Assembly (NCBI GenBank): GCA_043759595.1
Contig: JAYVLG010000042.1
Coordinates: 40,048-104,047 of the forward strand
From: Sulfurirhabdus sp043759595
GTDB lineage: Bacteria > Pseudomonadota > Gammaproteobacteria > Burkholderiales > SMCO01
Direction of reading: 5' to 3'
Length of the DNA stretch: 64,000 nt
Positions 16,800-25,282 of this stretch are shown here, piece after piece (within the stretch, counting starts at the first letter, position 1; each line of letters starts with the position of its first letter). The position numbers and the translations under genes were made by a program. The notes beneath the pieces are model-generated. The model saw only the letters and a list, made by a program, of their open reading frames with translations. It had not been told where the DNA came from and searched no databases.

Positions 16800-17521
16800 C
16801 AATATCATTCGAAACATGGTTAGTGCTAGGTATTATCGGATTCTATTTATTTGATTCTGCCATGTTGCTCTTTTCCAATGAACTGGTATTCATTGAAAAA
16901 AAGGGCAAATGGATTTTTGCATGCCCAGAATCCCGCTGGCAACTCATGAGGAAAATTCCGTATTTACCCAATCCTTTAACGCCTGGAAAAGCCTTGTTCC
17001 GCGTGAGTTGGTTACTTTCTAAAACTGACGAGCAGCAAGAAAGCCGGGAAGCATTGCAACGTTTTCTAAATGCGTTCAGCCCATTACGCCTCATGACATC
17101 CGTCCTTTTCATATTGCTCATGATCGGCATTCCAATCGTACTGTATTTTTTTGGCACAGGATTAGGATTTCTTCTGCTAATTGGACTTATTTATCTCATC
17201 ATTGTAATCATGTTGACCCTGATTTATCGACAAAAGGAAACATTTGGGGTTTCTGGAAACGTCATTGCGAAATTGGCATTTGATTCTTTAGCATGCCCTC
17301 CTTTCGCACTTAACTTGATAAGAAAAATAACCTTGCGTTACGCATTCTCAGGAGACCCGATTAGTTTTTATCGCGAAGTTTCGGACCCTAATCATTTTGC
17401 CCAGTTAATACACTCTTTATGTCAGAGAATAGATGAGATGATCGATTTTGAAGATGAAGCCAGTCCACGATACAGCGCGCTTAAAAGCTATAAAAAAAAT
17501 ATTGCGGGTATGGTTTCATGA
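16796..17521 (+). CDS. Hypothetical membrane protein in DUF2167 operon
   Basis: A 241-residue protein starting with GTG that overlaps the previous stop by four bases. It has one N-terminal hydrophobic segment (residues 4-25) and a hydrophobic pair around residues 100-145 (SVLFILLMIGIPIVLYFFG and LLLIGLIYLIIVIMLTLIY). The C-terminal 90 residues look soluble and contain paired cysteines at LACPPFALNL. I do not recognise the family. Its tight coupling with DUF2167 and J-domain-like genes suggests one membrane complex. Confidence 0.6.
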   Translation: MTISFETWLVLGIIGFYLFDSAMLLFSNELVFIEKKGKWIFACPESRWQLMRKIPYLPNPLTPGKALFRVSWLLSKTDEQQESREALQRFLNAFSPLRLMTSVLFILLMIGIPIVLYFFGTGLGFLLLIGLIYLIIVIMLTLIYRQKETFGVSGNVIAKLAFDSLACPPFALNLIRKITLRYAFSGDPISFYREVSDPNHFAQLIHSLCQRIDEMIDFEDEASPRYSALKSYKKNIAGMVS

Positions 17522-17919
17522 CAGCCGAAGAAATCATTTTTATTGTCGGCGGCCTGTTGGCTGGTTACTGGATTGTTATGGCCCTGCTCGATAAAATATC
17601 CGGGACTTCAGTTAAAACTGTCTCCGAAAGCAATAATGAAACATTCATTCGTCAGGAGAAAGCGCCACACGAGGTGCAGGATAAAGACAACAATTCTTAC
17701 GAAAAAAATCACATCCCTGCAAACTGGTTCAAAATCCTGGAAATTGCCGAGAGCGCTTCATCTGACGAGATAAGAGTGGCTTACAAACAAAAGATATCTC
17801 AATACCACCTGGATAAAGTCTCGCAAATGGGATCAGAAATCCGGGAACTTGCTGCATATAAATCAAGGGAAATCAATGCAGCTTATGATTATGCATTGAA
17901 GTTACGCCAAGAACTGTAG
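17518..17919 (+). CDS. Membrane-anchored J-domain-like protein with degenerate HPD
   Basis: A 133-residue protein overlapping the preceding stop (ATGA). One N-terminal membrane segment (EEIIFIVGGLLAGYWIVMALL), a linker, then a C-terminal J-like domain (residues 70-133): WFKILEIAESASSDEIRVAYKQKISQ, then YHLDKV and REINAAYDYAL. In DnaJ proteins the loop is HPD and activates the Hsp70 ATPase; here Pro is replaced by Leu (HLD), so stimulation of DnaK may be weakened or lost. Third gene of a coupled operon with the DUF2167 protein. Confidence 0.8.
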   Translation: MTAEEIIFIVGGLLAGYWIVMALLDKISGTSVKTVSESNNETFIRQEKAPHEVQDKDNNSYEKNHIPANWFKILEIAESASSDEIRVAYKQKISQYHLDKVSQMGSEIRELAAYKSREINAAYDYALKLRQEL

Positions 17920-18159
17920 ATACAAACTCTGTTTCAATTGATTTCATTTCGCTTTAATCAGGGAAAATCGCTGCGCCCCACAAATTCAGGCTAAAGTTGC
18001 TGATAAAACGACACAAAATAATTGACGCTGGCATTTTTATATCTCACAATATGATTCTATTGACCACTATAATCTTAACATCGCCATAACCAAAACAATA
18101 TTCAGGCAATACGGCGAGATGGCAAAAAACCTGAAATTATTAACCGGAAAATATAAAAA

Positions 18160-18693
18160 ATGAAATTAAAATCCATTGTTATAACAGCATTGCTGGCTGG
18201 CATGCCTCTAGTAACACAAGCTGCGCTAGTAACAAAAACATTTATTGCGTCAATCAATGATGGTGCGCTCAAAGGCAATTATGGGACAGGCAGTTTTACT
18301 TATGATGACGCTCTGGTCATTACGGGAAATGAAACACTTAACGCTCTAGATGGTTTAAAAGTTAATTTTTCTTTTGATGGCCAGGTTTTTAACGAGACTA
18401 ATGATAGCGGGTTTGGTAGTATATATACATTCCCTGAGCTCTCATTTGCAAACTTCCAAGCAAATGATCTTAATTACCAGTTGGACAATGGTGTGAATGG
18501 CGTTCTTTTCACGAACCCAGCTATTCAGGGAATGTACACAAAAGGGCTGACTGCTTCTACAAGCGGTTATGATTTCACAAGCTCCCTCACAGTGACGTCT
18601 GTACCCATTCCCGCATCAATCTGGTTGCTGTTTTCAGGTTTGACCGGTCTTCTGGTAGCAGGGAATAAAATCAAGAAATCAAGTACATTCTGA
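18160..18693 (+). CDS. PEP-CTERM (VPIPA-type) sorted surface protein
   Basis: A 177-residue secreted protein: signal peptide (residues 1-21, VTQAA), a glycine- and asparagine-rich body, and a C-terminal sorting tail VPIPASIWLLFSGLTGLL followed by a basic cluster (NKIKKS). This tripartite tail is recognised by exosortase/EpsH, which cleaves and anchors such proteins in exopolysaccharide-producing Gram-negative bacteria. The body (about 22-150) shows no known enzyme motif. It implies an exosortase elsewhere in the genome. Confidence 0.85.
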   Translation: MKLKSIVITALLAGMPLVTQAALVTKTFIASINDGALKGNYGTGSFTYDDALVITGNETLNALDGLKVNFSFDGQVFNETNDSGFGSIYTFPELSFANFQANDLNYQLDNGVNGVLFTNPAIQGMYTKGLTASTSGYDFTSSLTVTSVPIPASIWLLFSGLTGLLVAGNKIKKSSTF

Positions 18694-18759
18694 GTTATTT
18701 TTACTTGGCGACCTGGTTCGGTGAATTCATGCAATCCAGTTTCACTCAGAACACCTGAT

Positions 18760-19105
18760 TACGTCGCCAAACACTTAGCTACTTTTTATGTTGCTTCTGA
18801 TTTCACAAATCAATTCGGTATAAAGCCAGGATACTATTTTGGGACTGGATACCGTTGAAACAATACTTTGGGCAGAAAGTGAATTTGGCATCCCCATCCC
18901 GGATGAGGACGCGTCAACCATACTTACTGTTGGGGAATTTTCACTGTACATCCACCACCAGCTTGTTTTGAAAGATGGCACAATGGCCATATCCGAACCT
19001 CAGATTTTCAGGGCCATTAAAAATTACCTTGCCAGTCAATTCAAGATCAGACCTGAAATTATTGTTCGCAACGCAGCTTTCGTCAAAGACCTTGGCTTGG
19101 AATAA
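18760..19105 (+). pseudogene. Tandem acyl-carrier-protein-like sequence, degenerate
   Basis: The open part (TTG 18839 to 19105) begins GLDTVETILWAESEFGIPIPDED, the segment just after the phosphopantetheine site of acyl carrier proteins. It ends with a second unit's N-terminal half (IFRAIKNYLASQFKIRP, then FVKDLGLE and a stop). Upstream, in another frame (about 18760-18838), VAKHLATFYVASDFTNQFGIKPG looks like the missing first half, so a frameshift lies near 18838. Neither unit retains the Ser of the DSL motif. I regard it as a decayed or truncated gene; a functional Ser-less ACP-like protein starting at TTG 18839 (AGGA upstream) is possible. Confidence 0.45.
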
Positions 19106-19141
19106 TCTCAAAAGCCAACCCATTTGAACTAAGCTATAAAC

Positions 19142-19786
19142 ATGCTGAGTTCTGAAGAACAATCTGAATTTTTGAGCGCTATTGAAACAGTGCAGCAAGC
19201 TGCGCTGAACCAACTTTGTTCTAATCAGAGCATATCGCATGCCATTACCTTTATCTCAAAATTGCAACTCAGCGTGGACCATGTTGTCCAGACTTCATTT
19301 GACAGACAAACCATCGACTGCAAAGCTGGTTGTAGCCATTGTTGTAATGTGCGTGTTGAAGCGCTTGAACCCGAGATTTTTTTTATTGCTCAGGAACTGA
19401 GAAAAAATCCTCCAGATATACTTGAGGATGTGATTGAAAGTTTGCGTCAGCATGCTGCCACAGTTAAAGACGTTTCCATTCAGGATTACCACTTCCAATG
19501 CCCGTTTCTGAAAGATCATTTGTGTTCGATCTATCCTGTTCGCCCTGCCGTCTGTCGAAAAGTGCACTCTTTTGATGTTGAGAAATGCAAAACACCTGGT
19601 GCTAAAATTCCGCAAAGTCTGAATATCATTTTAAAATCTGACGCGCTGATAAAAGGTATGGCTAACGCGTACAACCAGGTCAAACTGGCTGCTTCAGGTC
19701 ATGAAATCGGGCAAGCTGTCTTGCTTGCCCTAACTGACGAAGCGGCAGAAACAAAGTGGTATAACGGCGAGCCATTTTTTGGTTAG
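19142..19786 (+). CDS. YkgJ family cysteine cluster protein
   Basis: A 214-residue cytosolic protein of the YkgJ/CxxCxxCC family, thought to chelate zinc or iron. Visible motifs: CKAGCSHCCNVRVEALEPE (residues 60-78), then FQCPFLKDHLCSIYPVRPAVCRKVHS with spaced cysteines (about 119-145) and a further Cys at VEKCKTPG. Physiological role unknown. It is monocistronic; an imperfect hairpin about 80 bases downstream may terminate it. Confidence 0.88.
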   Translation: MLSSEEQSEFLSAIETVQQAALNQLCSNQSISHAITFISKLQLSVDHVVQTSFDRQTIDCKAGCSHCCNVRVEALEPEIFFIAQELRKNPPDILEDVIESLRQHAATVKDVSIQDYHFQCPFLKDHLCSIYPVRPAVCRKVHSFDVEKCKTPGAKIPQSLNIILKSDALIKGMANAYNQVKLAASGHEIGQAVLLALTDEAAETKWYNGEPFFG

Positions 19787-19868
19787 GTAGTAATCACCTT
19801 GGTTACTATTGCTCCCTGCTGCCGGGAGGCATTACCCCTTACCCATTTCTTTAGCATTCCGGATGCCG

Positions 19869-19893
19869 CAATGCCTTCGGAAGCATTCTTTTC
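19869..19893 (+). terminator. Possible weak terminator after the YkgJ gene
   Basis: AATGC...GCATT forms a short stem with an imperfect interior around a CTTCGG-type loop and is followed by CTTTTCTT. The stem is short, so this is tentative. Confidence 0.35.
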
Positions 19894-20051
19894 TTGTATT
19901 ATTATTAACATGATCTACCTTTATGAAGAGCGGCATATCGCTCACAAGGTATGTGCTCGCCCCCCCATTCATGACTGTTTGAGATTATTGCCAGATCTTG
20001 TCACGTTGCGGGGATAGGTTTTTCATCTTTAATTTCACAAGTGAAGGAATC

Positions 20052-20981
20052 ATGCCCCAGAATATTTCGTGGCCTGCTAAGGCCAGAGAGCTGCATAACC
20101 ACTATTTTGATTCTACCATATGGAATGATCTGCAATTCCGGGATGACGATATCGTGATTGCTACCTACGCTAAATCTGGTACTACCTGGATGCAGCAGAT
20201 ACTGGCGCAGATGCTTTTCAACGGCAACCCTGAGTTGTCCGTAGCTGAAATGTCACCCTGGCTGGATTTACGCATTCCGCCCAAGCAGGTGAAATTACCT
20301 GAGGTAGAAGCGCAAACGCACCGCAGGATGATTAAAACCCACCTTCCGCTGGATGCGCTGGTCTACTCGCCCAAAGCAAAATATATTTATATCGCACGTG
20401 ATGGAAGGGATGTTTTATGGAGTATGTATAACCATCACGTTAACGCCAACCAGGCTTGGTATGAAGCTTTAAACAATACGCCTGATCGGGTAGGGCCTCC
20501 CATCGAGCGACCTCCCGGTGATATCCGTCAGTATTGGCACGACTGGATGGATAGGGATGGCCATCCTTTCTGGCCGTTCTGGGAGAATATTCGCACTTGG
20601 TGGCAGATACGCGAATTGCCGAACATTCTGTTTGTTCACTTCAATAACCTGAAAATCAACATGCCGGGACAAATGCGCCGCATCGCACATTTTCTGGACA
20701 TTCCCATAGACGAATCACGCTGGGATAATATTGTGGAGTATTGCTCATTCGACTGGATGAAAAAAAATGCGATTAAGAGTGTGCCCCTTGGTGGTGCTTT
20801 CTGGGATGGAGGAGCCGAGGTTTTTATCAATAAAGGTGTGAATGGGCGTTGGGCAGATACGCTTAGCGCAGACGAGTCTGCCGCGTACGAAGCACGCGCC
20901 ATTCGCGAGTTGGGGACTGCATGTGCTCACTGGCTTGCGACAGGGGAGATCGCTGCAAACAAAAACAATATGGCAAGTTAG
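20052..20981 (+). CDS. Sulfotransferase (PAPS-dependent, sulfotransfer_1 family)
   Basis: A 309-residue enzyme that transfers the sulfuryl group of PAPS to an alcohol or amine acceptor. The 5'-phosphosulfate-binding loop is TYAKSGTTWMQQ (about residues 39-50), and the 3'-phosphate-binding motif is ARDGRDVLWSMYNH (about 117-130). A C-terminal segment (FINKGVNGRW, about 275-284) matches the family's PAPS-binding RKG/NKG loop. I choose the ATG at 20052 because GAAGGAAT lies 5 bases upstream. The acceptor is unknown; bacterial members often sulfate cell-surface or secreted metabolites. Confidence 0.88.
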   Translation: MPQNISWPAKARELHNHYFDSTIWNDLQFRDDDIVIATYAKSGTTWMQQILAQMLFNGNPELSVAEMSPWLDLRIPPKQVKLPEVEAQTHRRMIKTHLPLDALVYSPKAKYIYIARDGRDVLWSMYNHHVNANQAWYEALNNTPDRVGPPIERPPGDIRQYWHDWMDRDGHPFWPFWENIRTWWQIRELPNILFVHFNNLKINMPGQMRRIAHFLDIPIDESRWDNIVEYCSFDWMKKNAIKSVPLGGAFWDGGAEVFINKGVNGRWADTLSADESAAYEARAIRELGTACAHWLATGEIAANKNNMAS

Positions 20982-21147
20982 TACTCGCTTCAATTTAAAT
21001 GCCTTTACGCTGGCCTGTTCTGAAGTAAACTTCAAAGCAGGCCAAATGGTGATAACAAAACTAATTTCAGATTACAATTGTCTATCTAGCGCAGAAACAT
21101 CAACCTCACAAAATGATTTCAAATCCTAATCAAGTGGAGTAATTATT

Positions 21148-21567
21148 GTGCGATTCATGTTGCTGATGATCCCAAAGGGATACGAAAAAGCTATTCCAGG
21201 GACCATGCCGGATGCCAAAGCTGTGGAAGCAATGATGGAATACAATAAATCGTTACAAAATGCTGGGGTACTGCTTTCGCTAGAAGGCCTGCACCCCCCT
21301 TCTATGGGTGCCCGCATCACATTCAATTCAGGTAAACCAATAGTCTCCAACGGCCCTTTTTCTGAGCTAAATGAGGTGCTGGGTGGCTACTGGATGATTA
21401 GGGCGAAGTCTCTAGAAGAAGCGATTGAATGGGCTGTACGCTGCCCGGCCTCGGCTAACGAGATCATAGAGGTTCGCCAGGTCCAGGAATTGGAAGACTT
21501 CCCATCCGATGTTCAGGATGCGGCGGCGGGATTTTCCGAGATGCAGCACCAGTCGACACAGACATAG
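21148..21567 (+). CDS. YciI-related (DGPF domain) protein
   Basis: A 139-residue YCII/DGPF-domain protein with a GTG start preceded by GTGGAG. Family features: MRFMLLMIPKGYE at the N-terminus, AGVLLSLEGLHPP, and the DGPF variant SNGPFSELNEVLGGYWMI. Family members form ferredoxin-like dimers, and many are linked with sigma-factor genes of the ECF41 type, though none is seen here. A hydrolase gene starts 11 bases after the stop, so the two are probably cotranscribed. Confidence 0.82.
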   Translation: MRFMLLMIPKGYEKAIPGTMPDAKAVEAMMEYNKSLQNAGVLLSLEGLHPPSMGARITFNSGKPIVSNGPFSELNEVLGGYWMIRAKSLEEAIEWAVRCPASANEIIEVRQVQELEDFPSDVQDAAAGFSEMQHQSTQT

Positions 21568-21578
21568 AGAAATAAAGC

Positions 21579-22373
21579 ATGAAGAAACATTTTTTCACAT
21601 TCGTTATCTCCCTGATTATATCCATTTTTGCCAATTTGGCATTTGGACAGTCCACACAGCACGTCGAAGACATCGACACCCGTCCAGGCGTTAAACAAAG
21701 AATACTTGTTCTGACACCCCAAACCCCTAAAGCAGCGGTCATTCTTTTTGCAGGTGGGCACGGCGGATTACAAATTGCTTCTGATGGCACATTCAAATGG
21801 GGTGCAGGTAATTTTCTGGTGCGTACCCGCCAGTTATTTGCTGATCAGGATTTAATGGTTGTGCTTGTGGATGCTCCGTCTGATCGTCAAAGCCCGCCAT
21901 TTCTCGCTGGGTTTCGCCAGAAGCCGGAACATGTGGCTGATATCAAAGCGGTAATCGCCTGGGTGAGAGCACAGACAAAAATACCAGTATGGCTGGTTGG
22001 CACCAGTCGAGGCACACAATCGGCTGCTTATATTGCAACAGAACTGTTGGGGTCAGACGGGCCAGATGGGTTAGTACTCACTTCCACCATTTTGAGTGAC
22101 AACAAATCCCTGCCTGTGCCAGACTTACCCCTTTCGAAGATCACCATTCCTGTGCTGGTAGTACACCATGAACAAGATGGATGCAATCATTGCGCTTTCA
22201 GTGACATCCCCAAGCTGATGGGCAAGCTTGACAATATCTCACGACACGAACTTGTTACACTCACAGGCGGCCTGAGTCGCGGTGATCCGTGTGAGGCTTT
22301 TGCCTACCATGGATTTAATGGGCTAGAGCGTAACGCCGTAGGAAAGATAGCTGAATGGATGTTGACAAAATAA
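21579..22373 (+). CDS. Exported alpha/beta hydrolase
   Basis: A 264-residue protein with a signal peptide (ending NLAFGQ) and an alpha/beta-hydrolase core. The nucleophile elbow is GTSRGT (Ser about residue 143), the oxyanion region is FAGGHGGLQ, a likely acid is in HHEQDGCNHC, and the catalytic His lies near YHGFNGLE. A cysteine pair (GCNHC) and another Cys (GDPCEAF) may form a disulfide in the periplasm. Substrate unknown. It starts 11 bases after the YciI-like gene. Confidence 0.8.
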   Translation: MKKHFFTFVISLIISIFANLAFGQSTQHVEDIDTRPGVKQRILVLTPQTPKAAVILFAGGHGGLQIASDGTFKWGAGNFLVRTRQLFADQDLMVVLVDAPSDRQSPPFLAGFRQKPEHVADIKAVIAWVRAQTKIPVWLVGTSRGTQSAAYIATELLGSDGPDGLVLTSTILSDNKSLPVPDLPLSKITIPVLVVHHEQDGCNHCAFSDIPKLMGKLDNISRHELVTLTGGLSRGDPCEAFAYHGFNGLERNAVGKIAEWMLTK

Positions 22374-22465
22374 TCGGTGAATTTCCAGCATTAAGTGCCA
22401 ACAAAGCGCACTGAAAACAAGTAAATCTGTATGCGCGTAAAGCAGGCAACAGATGCGGAAGCTGA

Positions 22466-24148
22466 TCACTCTTCAGGGTTGATCACTTCCCCTGCTCTTT
22501 GTGCTACCTGCACTTGATTACGCCCACCCCGTTTTGCCGCGAAGAGTGCCATATCCGCTGCAACAAGCAGCTCTGAACCATTACTGTCTGGATATTGCTC
22601 TGAACAAGCAAGACCCGCTGAAAGGGCACAAGTAAAATTTTTACCTTCGTGGCTAAAGCGCAAGGCAGCAAAACGCTGACGAATATCATCCAGCAGTATA
22701 TGCGCATTTTTGGCATCACATTCCGGCAATACCACTACAAACTCCTCGCCACCATATCGTCCGATTATATCGGACTGCCGGAGCCGCTGACGCAGCAGCA
22801 TAGCGGTAGATGAAATCACGACGTCACCTATCGCATGACCATAGCTGTCATTTACAATCTTGAAGTTATCTATGTCAAACATGGCTACTGTGACTGGTTT
22901 CGCACTGCGTCGCGCACGAATCACTTCAATATCAAGCGCCTCTTTAATGCTGGCATGTTTCAGTAGCCCGGTGAGGCTGTCTTTGGTGATTTGCGCACCT
23001 AACTGGCGGGCCCGCGTAATCCGAACACTCACAGCGGCTATTAGCTGCCCATCAGAAATCGGTTTGATCAGAAAATCATCTGCTCCACGATCCATCGCCT
23101 CTATCTGTCTGGCGAGGTCCGTTTCTGCGGAAAGGTACACAATCGGCAAGCTGGCCAAGTTATCATGCTGGCGAATCACGCCTGCCAGGTCCGGACCTGA
23201 ATAAACAGGCATACGTAAGTCGAGCAGCACCAGCTCAGGCCGAAATGACTTTATTTTTTCGATTATGGCCTCCGGCTGATGCAAAACTGCTGCTTCCATC
23301 CCGGCACCCTGCAAAACCAGACGATAATATGCAGCAAGCTCCACGTCATCATCTACTATCAATACCCGTTGCGGTGGGGCAAGCCGTTGCTCGAATATAT
23401 GCTGCATCCGGTTTACCAGAAGGGGAATATCCAGGGGTTTGGTGAAGTATCCCTCAGCACCCAGTTGTGAAGCACGCACTCTGCATTGAAAATCATCTGA
23501 CGAGGAAATAAATAGCAGCGGACATTCAAGATTCAGCAGCGCCTGGGGCAAGGTAAACGCTCCCGGGGGTACACTTTCCTGCTCAAAATGAACATCCAGA
23601 AGCAGCATATCAGGTTGCTCACGCTGAACAGCTTGCACAACATCTTCGATACTTGCAAACAAACGAACCTTATAATTAAAAGATTCAAGTTGGCGTAATA
23701 GCTCATTGCCGAGAAAAGCTTCTTTTTCCATTAACCAGATGTTGTAGCTCTGGCCTGGTACTTTATCAATGTTCGCAGCAATAACCGTCTCTTTTGGACG
23801 ATCAACCTCTGCCATGGTTTCTCCTAATGCAGCCACATATGCCGCAAAAGCGAGTCGCGTCTGCCTGTCGATATCATCCAGCAAACCTGCCAGCATTCCT
23901 TTAATCTGCTGCTCCAGGTTTCGGGCACGCTTACTTAAGGCAGCAAAACCAAAAGTTCCACCAGAGCCCGCCAGTTTATGGAGCCGGTGTTGCAATTCAA
24001 CCAGACTCTCGCGCTCAATCTCACCCCTGCTCAAACCAGCAGCAAGTGTATTCAGCGCATCCAATTCAGCCGGCAAACGAATCAGATAGTCATTACGGAG
24101 CTGAGCCAGCTGTTCAGACACCATGCCTGCCGTAAGTTTTTTCTTCAT
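22466..24148 (-). CDS. Hpt-REC-REC-GGDEF response regulator (PleD-like diguanylate cyclase)
   Basis: A 560-residue signalling protein. The Hpt domain (residues 5-100) has the phospho-His in HRLHKLAGSGGTFG. The first REC domain (135-250) keeps the Asp (LLLDVHF) and Lys (TKPLD) but has a weakened acidic pair. The second REC (260-375) is canonical (VLIVDDD, LLDLRMP, KPI). The GGDEF domain (390-545) has GRYGGEEFVVVLPE and an upstream RQSD inhibitory I-site. It probably makes c-di-GMP in response to phosphorelay. The Hpt and two receivers in one chain suggest it can pass phosphate internally. The next gene on the same strand, upstream, is a phosphatase-like protein. Confidence 0.92.
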   Translation of the reverse strand: MKKKLTAGMVSEQLAQLRNDYLIRLPAELDALNTLAAGLSRGEIERESLVELQHRLHKLAGSGGTFGFAALSKRARNLEQQIKGMLAGLLDDIDRQTRLAFAAYVAALGETMAEVDRPKETVIAANIDKVPGQSYNIWLMEKEAFLGNELLRQLESFNYKVRLFASIEDVVQAVQREQPDMLLLDVHFEQESVPPGAFTLPQALLNLECPLLFISSSDDFQCRVRASQLGAEGYFTKPLDIPLLVNRMQHIFEQRLAPPQRVLIVDDDVELAAYYRLVLQGAGMEAAVLHQPEAIIEKIKSFRPELVLLDLRMPVYSGPDLAGVIRQHDNLASLPIVYLSAETDLARQIEAMDRGADDFLIKPISDGQLIAAVSVRITRARQLGAQITKDSLTGLLKHASIKEALDIEVIRARRSAKPVTVAMFDIDNFKIVNDSYGHAIGDVVISSTAMLLRQRLRQSDIIGRYGGEEFVVVLPECDAKNAHILLDDIRQRFAALRFSHEGKNFTCALSAGLACSEQYPDSNGSELLVAADMALFAAKRGGRNQVQVAQRAGEVINPEE

Positions 24149-24213
24149 CCTTTACATCTCCCTTATAGTCTGCTCATTGTAAACTAAAGCCTGTTTACTT
24201 GCAGACTGAGCGA

Positions 24214-24663
24214 TCATTCAGATGTCTTTTGCAGCATATTGAGGCCACCGATCATGCCTTCCACGCGACGCTTGATTTGATCTCTTACTTTTCGATAGCT
24301 TTCATTCTGACTGACTTCAAAACCAGCCATTTCAGCAGGGTCATCAAAAAAATAACTTCGTTTTTGCACTCCCTGCGGCAACGGCGGACACTGAACTTCA
24401 GCCATCTTGTCCATGAGCACTACCAGATCAGCCCATTGAAGCCGCGCTTCGCTCAATTCGTCCAGATCATCGCCCGTGCAGCTCACGCCAATCTCTTGCA
24501 TGACGAATGAAGCCACCAGATCATAGCCCTGTTTTTTAAAAACTGCAGGCCGTCCTTCCATCCAACTCACCCCCAACTGATTAGCAAAACATGAAGCCAT
24601 CAGGGACCGACTGCCATTTCCGCTGCTCAAAAACAACACGCGTGCTTTTCGCTTATAGCCCAA
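24214..24663 (-). CDS. LMW protein tyrosine phosphatase/ArsC-like protein lacking the catalytic Cys
   Basis: A 149-residue homologue of low-molecular-weight tyrosine phosphatases and thioredoxin-coupled arsenate reductases. The phosphate loop, normally C-x5-R (VLFVCxGNxCRS), reads VLFLSSGNGSRSLMAS, so both the nucleophile Cys and the usual second Cys are Ser. The family's general-acid region is SYFFDDPAEM, with Asp near residue 105. It also keeps DLDELSEARLQWADLVVLMDK. Without the Cys it should bind but not hydrolyse phospho-substrates. It lies 65 bases upstream of the Hpt-REC-GGDEF gene, on the same strand, so a role in that signalling pathway is likely. The start appears to be TTG and is uncertain. 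Confidence 0.72.
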   Translation of the reverse strand: MGYKRKARVLFLSSGNGSRSLMASCFANQLGVSWMEGRPAVFKKQGYDLVASFVMQEIGVSCTGDDLDELSEARLQWADLVVLMDKMAEVQCPPLPQGVQKRSYFFDDPAEMAGFEVSQNESYRKVRDQIKRRVEGMIGGLNMLQKTSE

Positions 24664-24914
24664 CCCCGTTTTTCCTTATTCATTTTTTTCACATATCAAG
24701 ACCACTATAACCACTTGTTCGCACTTGGTAAAAGTATCACAGTAACGAACCTATCTGGATTTTACATCCGAACGGGGTGTTACTCGCAATCACATCGACT
24801 AATTGCTTGAGAAAAAAGGAAAAGAAGGTATGATTAAACAGTAATATCAATAATTCACATATTCGAATTGTTAGTAACTACCCGAAACAAGACTATCTGA
24901 CAAGGCATACACTG

Positions 24915-25139
24915 ATGAATATTCGCTGGTCATTCGCACTCATACTCGCGTCTCTCTTACTTACAGCCTGCGATGAAAGCAAGCCTAACAAACCACCTAC
25001 CCCTCAAGTCAAAGCACCTTCCGCCCCTGTGTTATTTGGTGACCAGAGAAAAGCACTCGACAAGGCAAAAGGTGTAGAAAAAACCCTTGAAAACCAGAGC
25101 CAGGAACAACGTAATGCTATAGACAACGCAGCTCAATAA
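24915..25139 (+). CDS. Small lipoprotein
   Basis: A 74-residue lipoprotein: signal peptide with lipobox LLTAC (Cys about residue 19), then a Pro/Lys-rich linker (KPNKPPTPQVKAPSAPV) and a short helical, charged C-terminus (KALDKAKGVEKTLENQSQEQ). Similar tiny lipoproteins occur widely in betaproteobacteria, function unknown. Confidence 0.8.
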   Translation: MNIRWSFALILASLLLTACDESKPNKPPTPQVKAPSAPVLFGDQRKALDKAKGVEKTLENQSQEQRNAIDNAAQ

Positions 25140-25282
25140 CACTCAGTTTTCTGTAGCTTTCAAGACTCAGCAGTTGCGTATAAAGACTCACTTGCAGTTA
25201 TTCTCTTGACTGCATTGCTGGATTATTTTGCCAGTAAAGACTATCCCACTCAGCCCATAGCATTGAGAATACTTTTTCAGGT

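Noticed and set aside
19799..20017. Open frame of 72 codons after the YkgJ gene
   Set aside because: It overlaps a probable terminator and the leader of the sulfotransferase gene and has no start signal.
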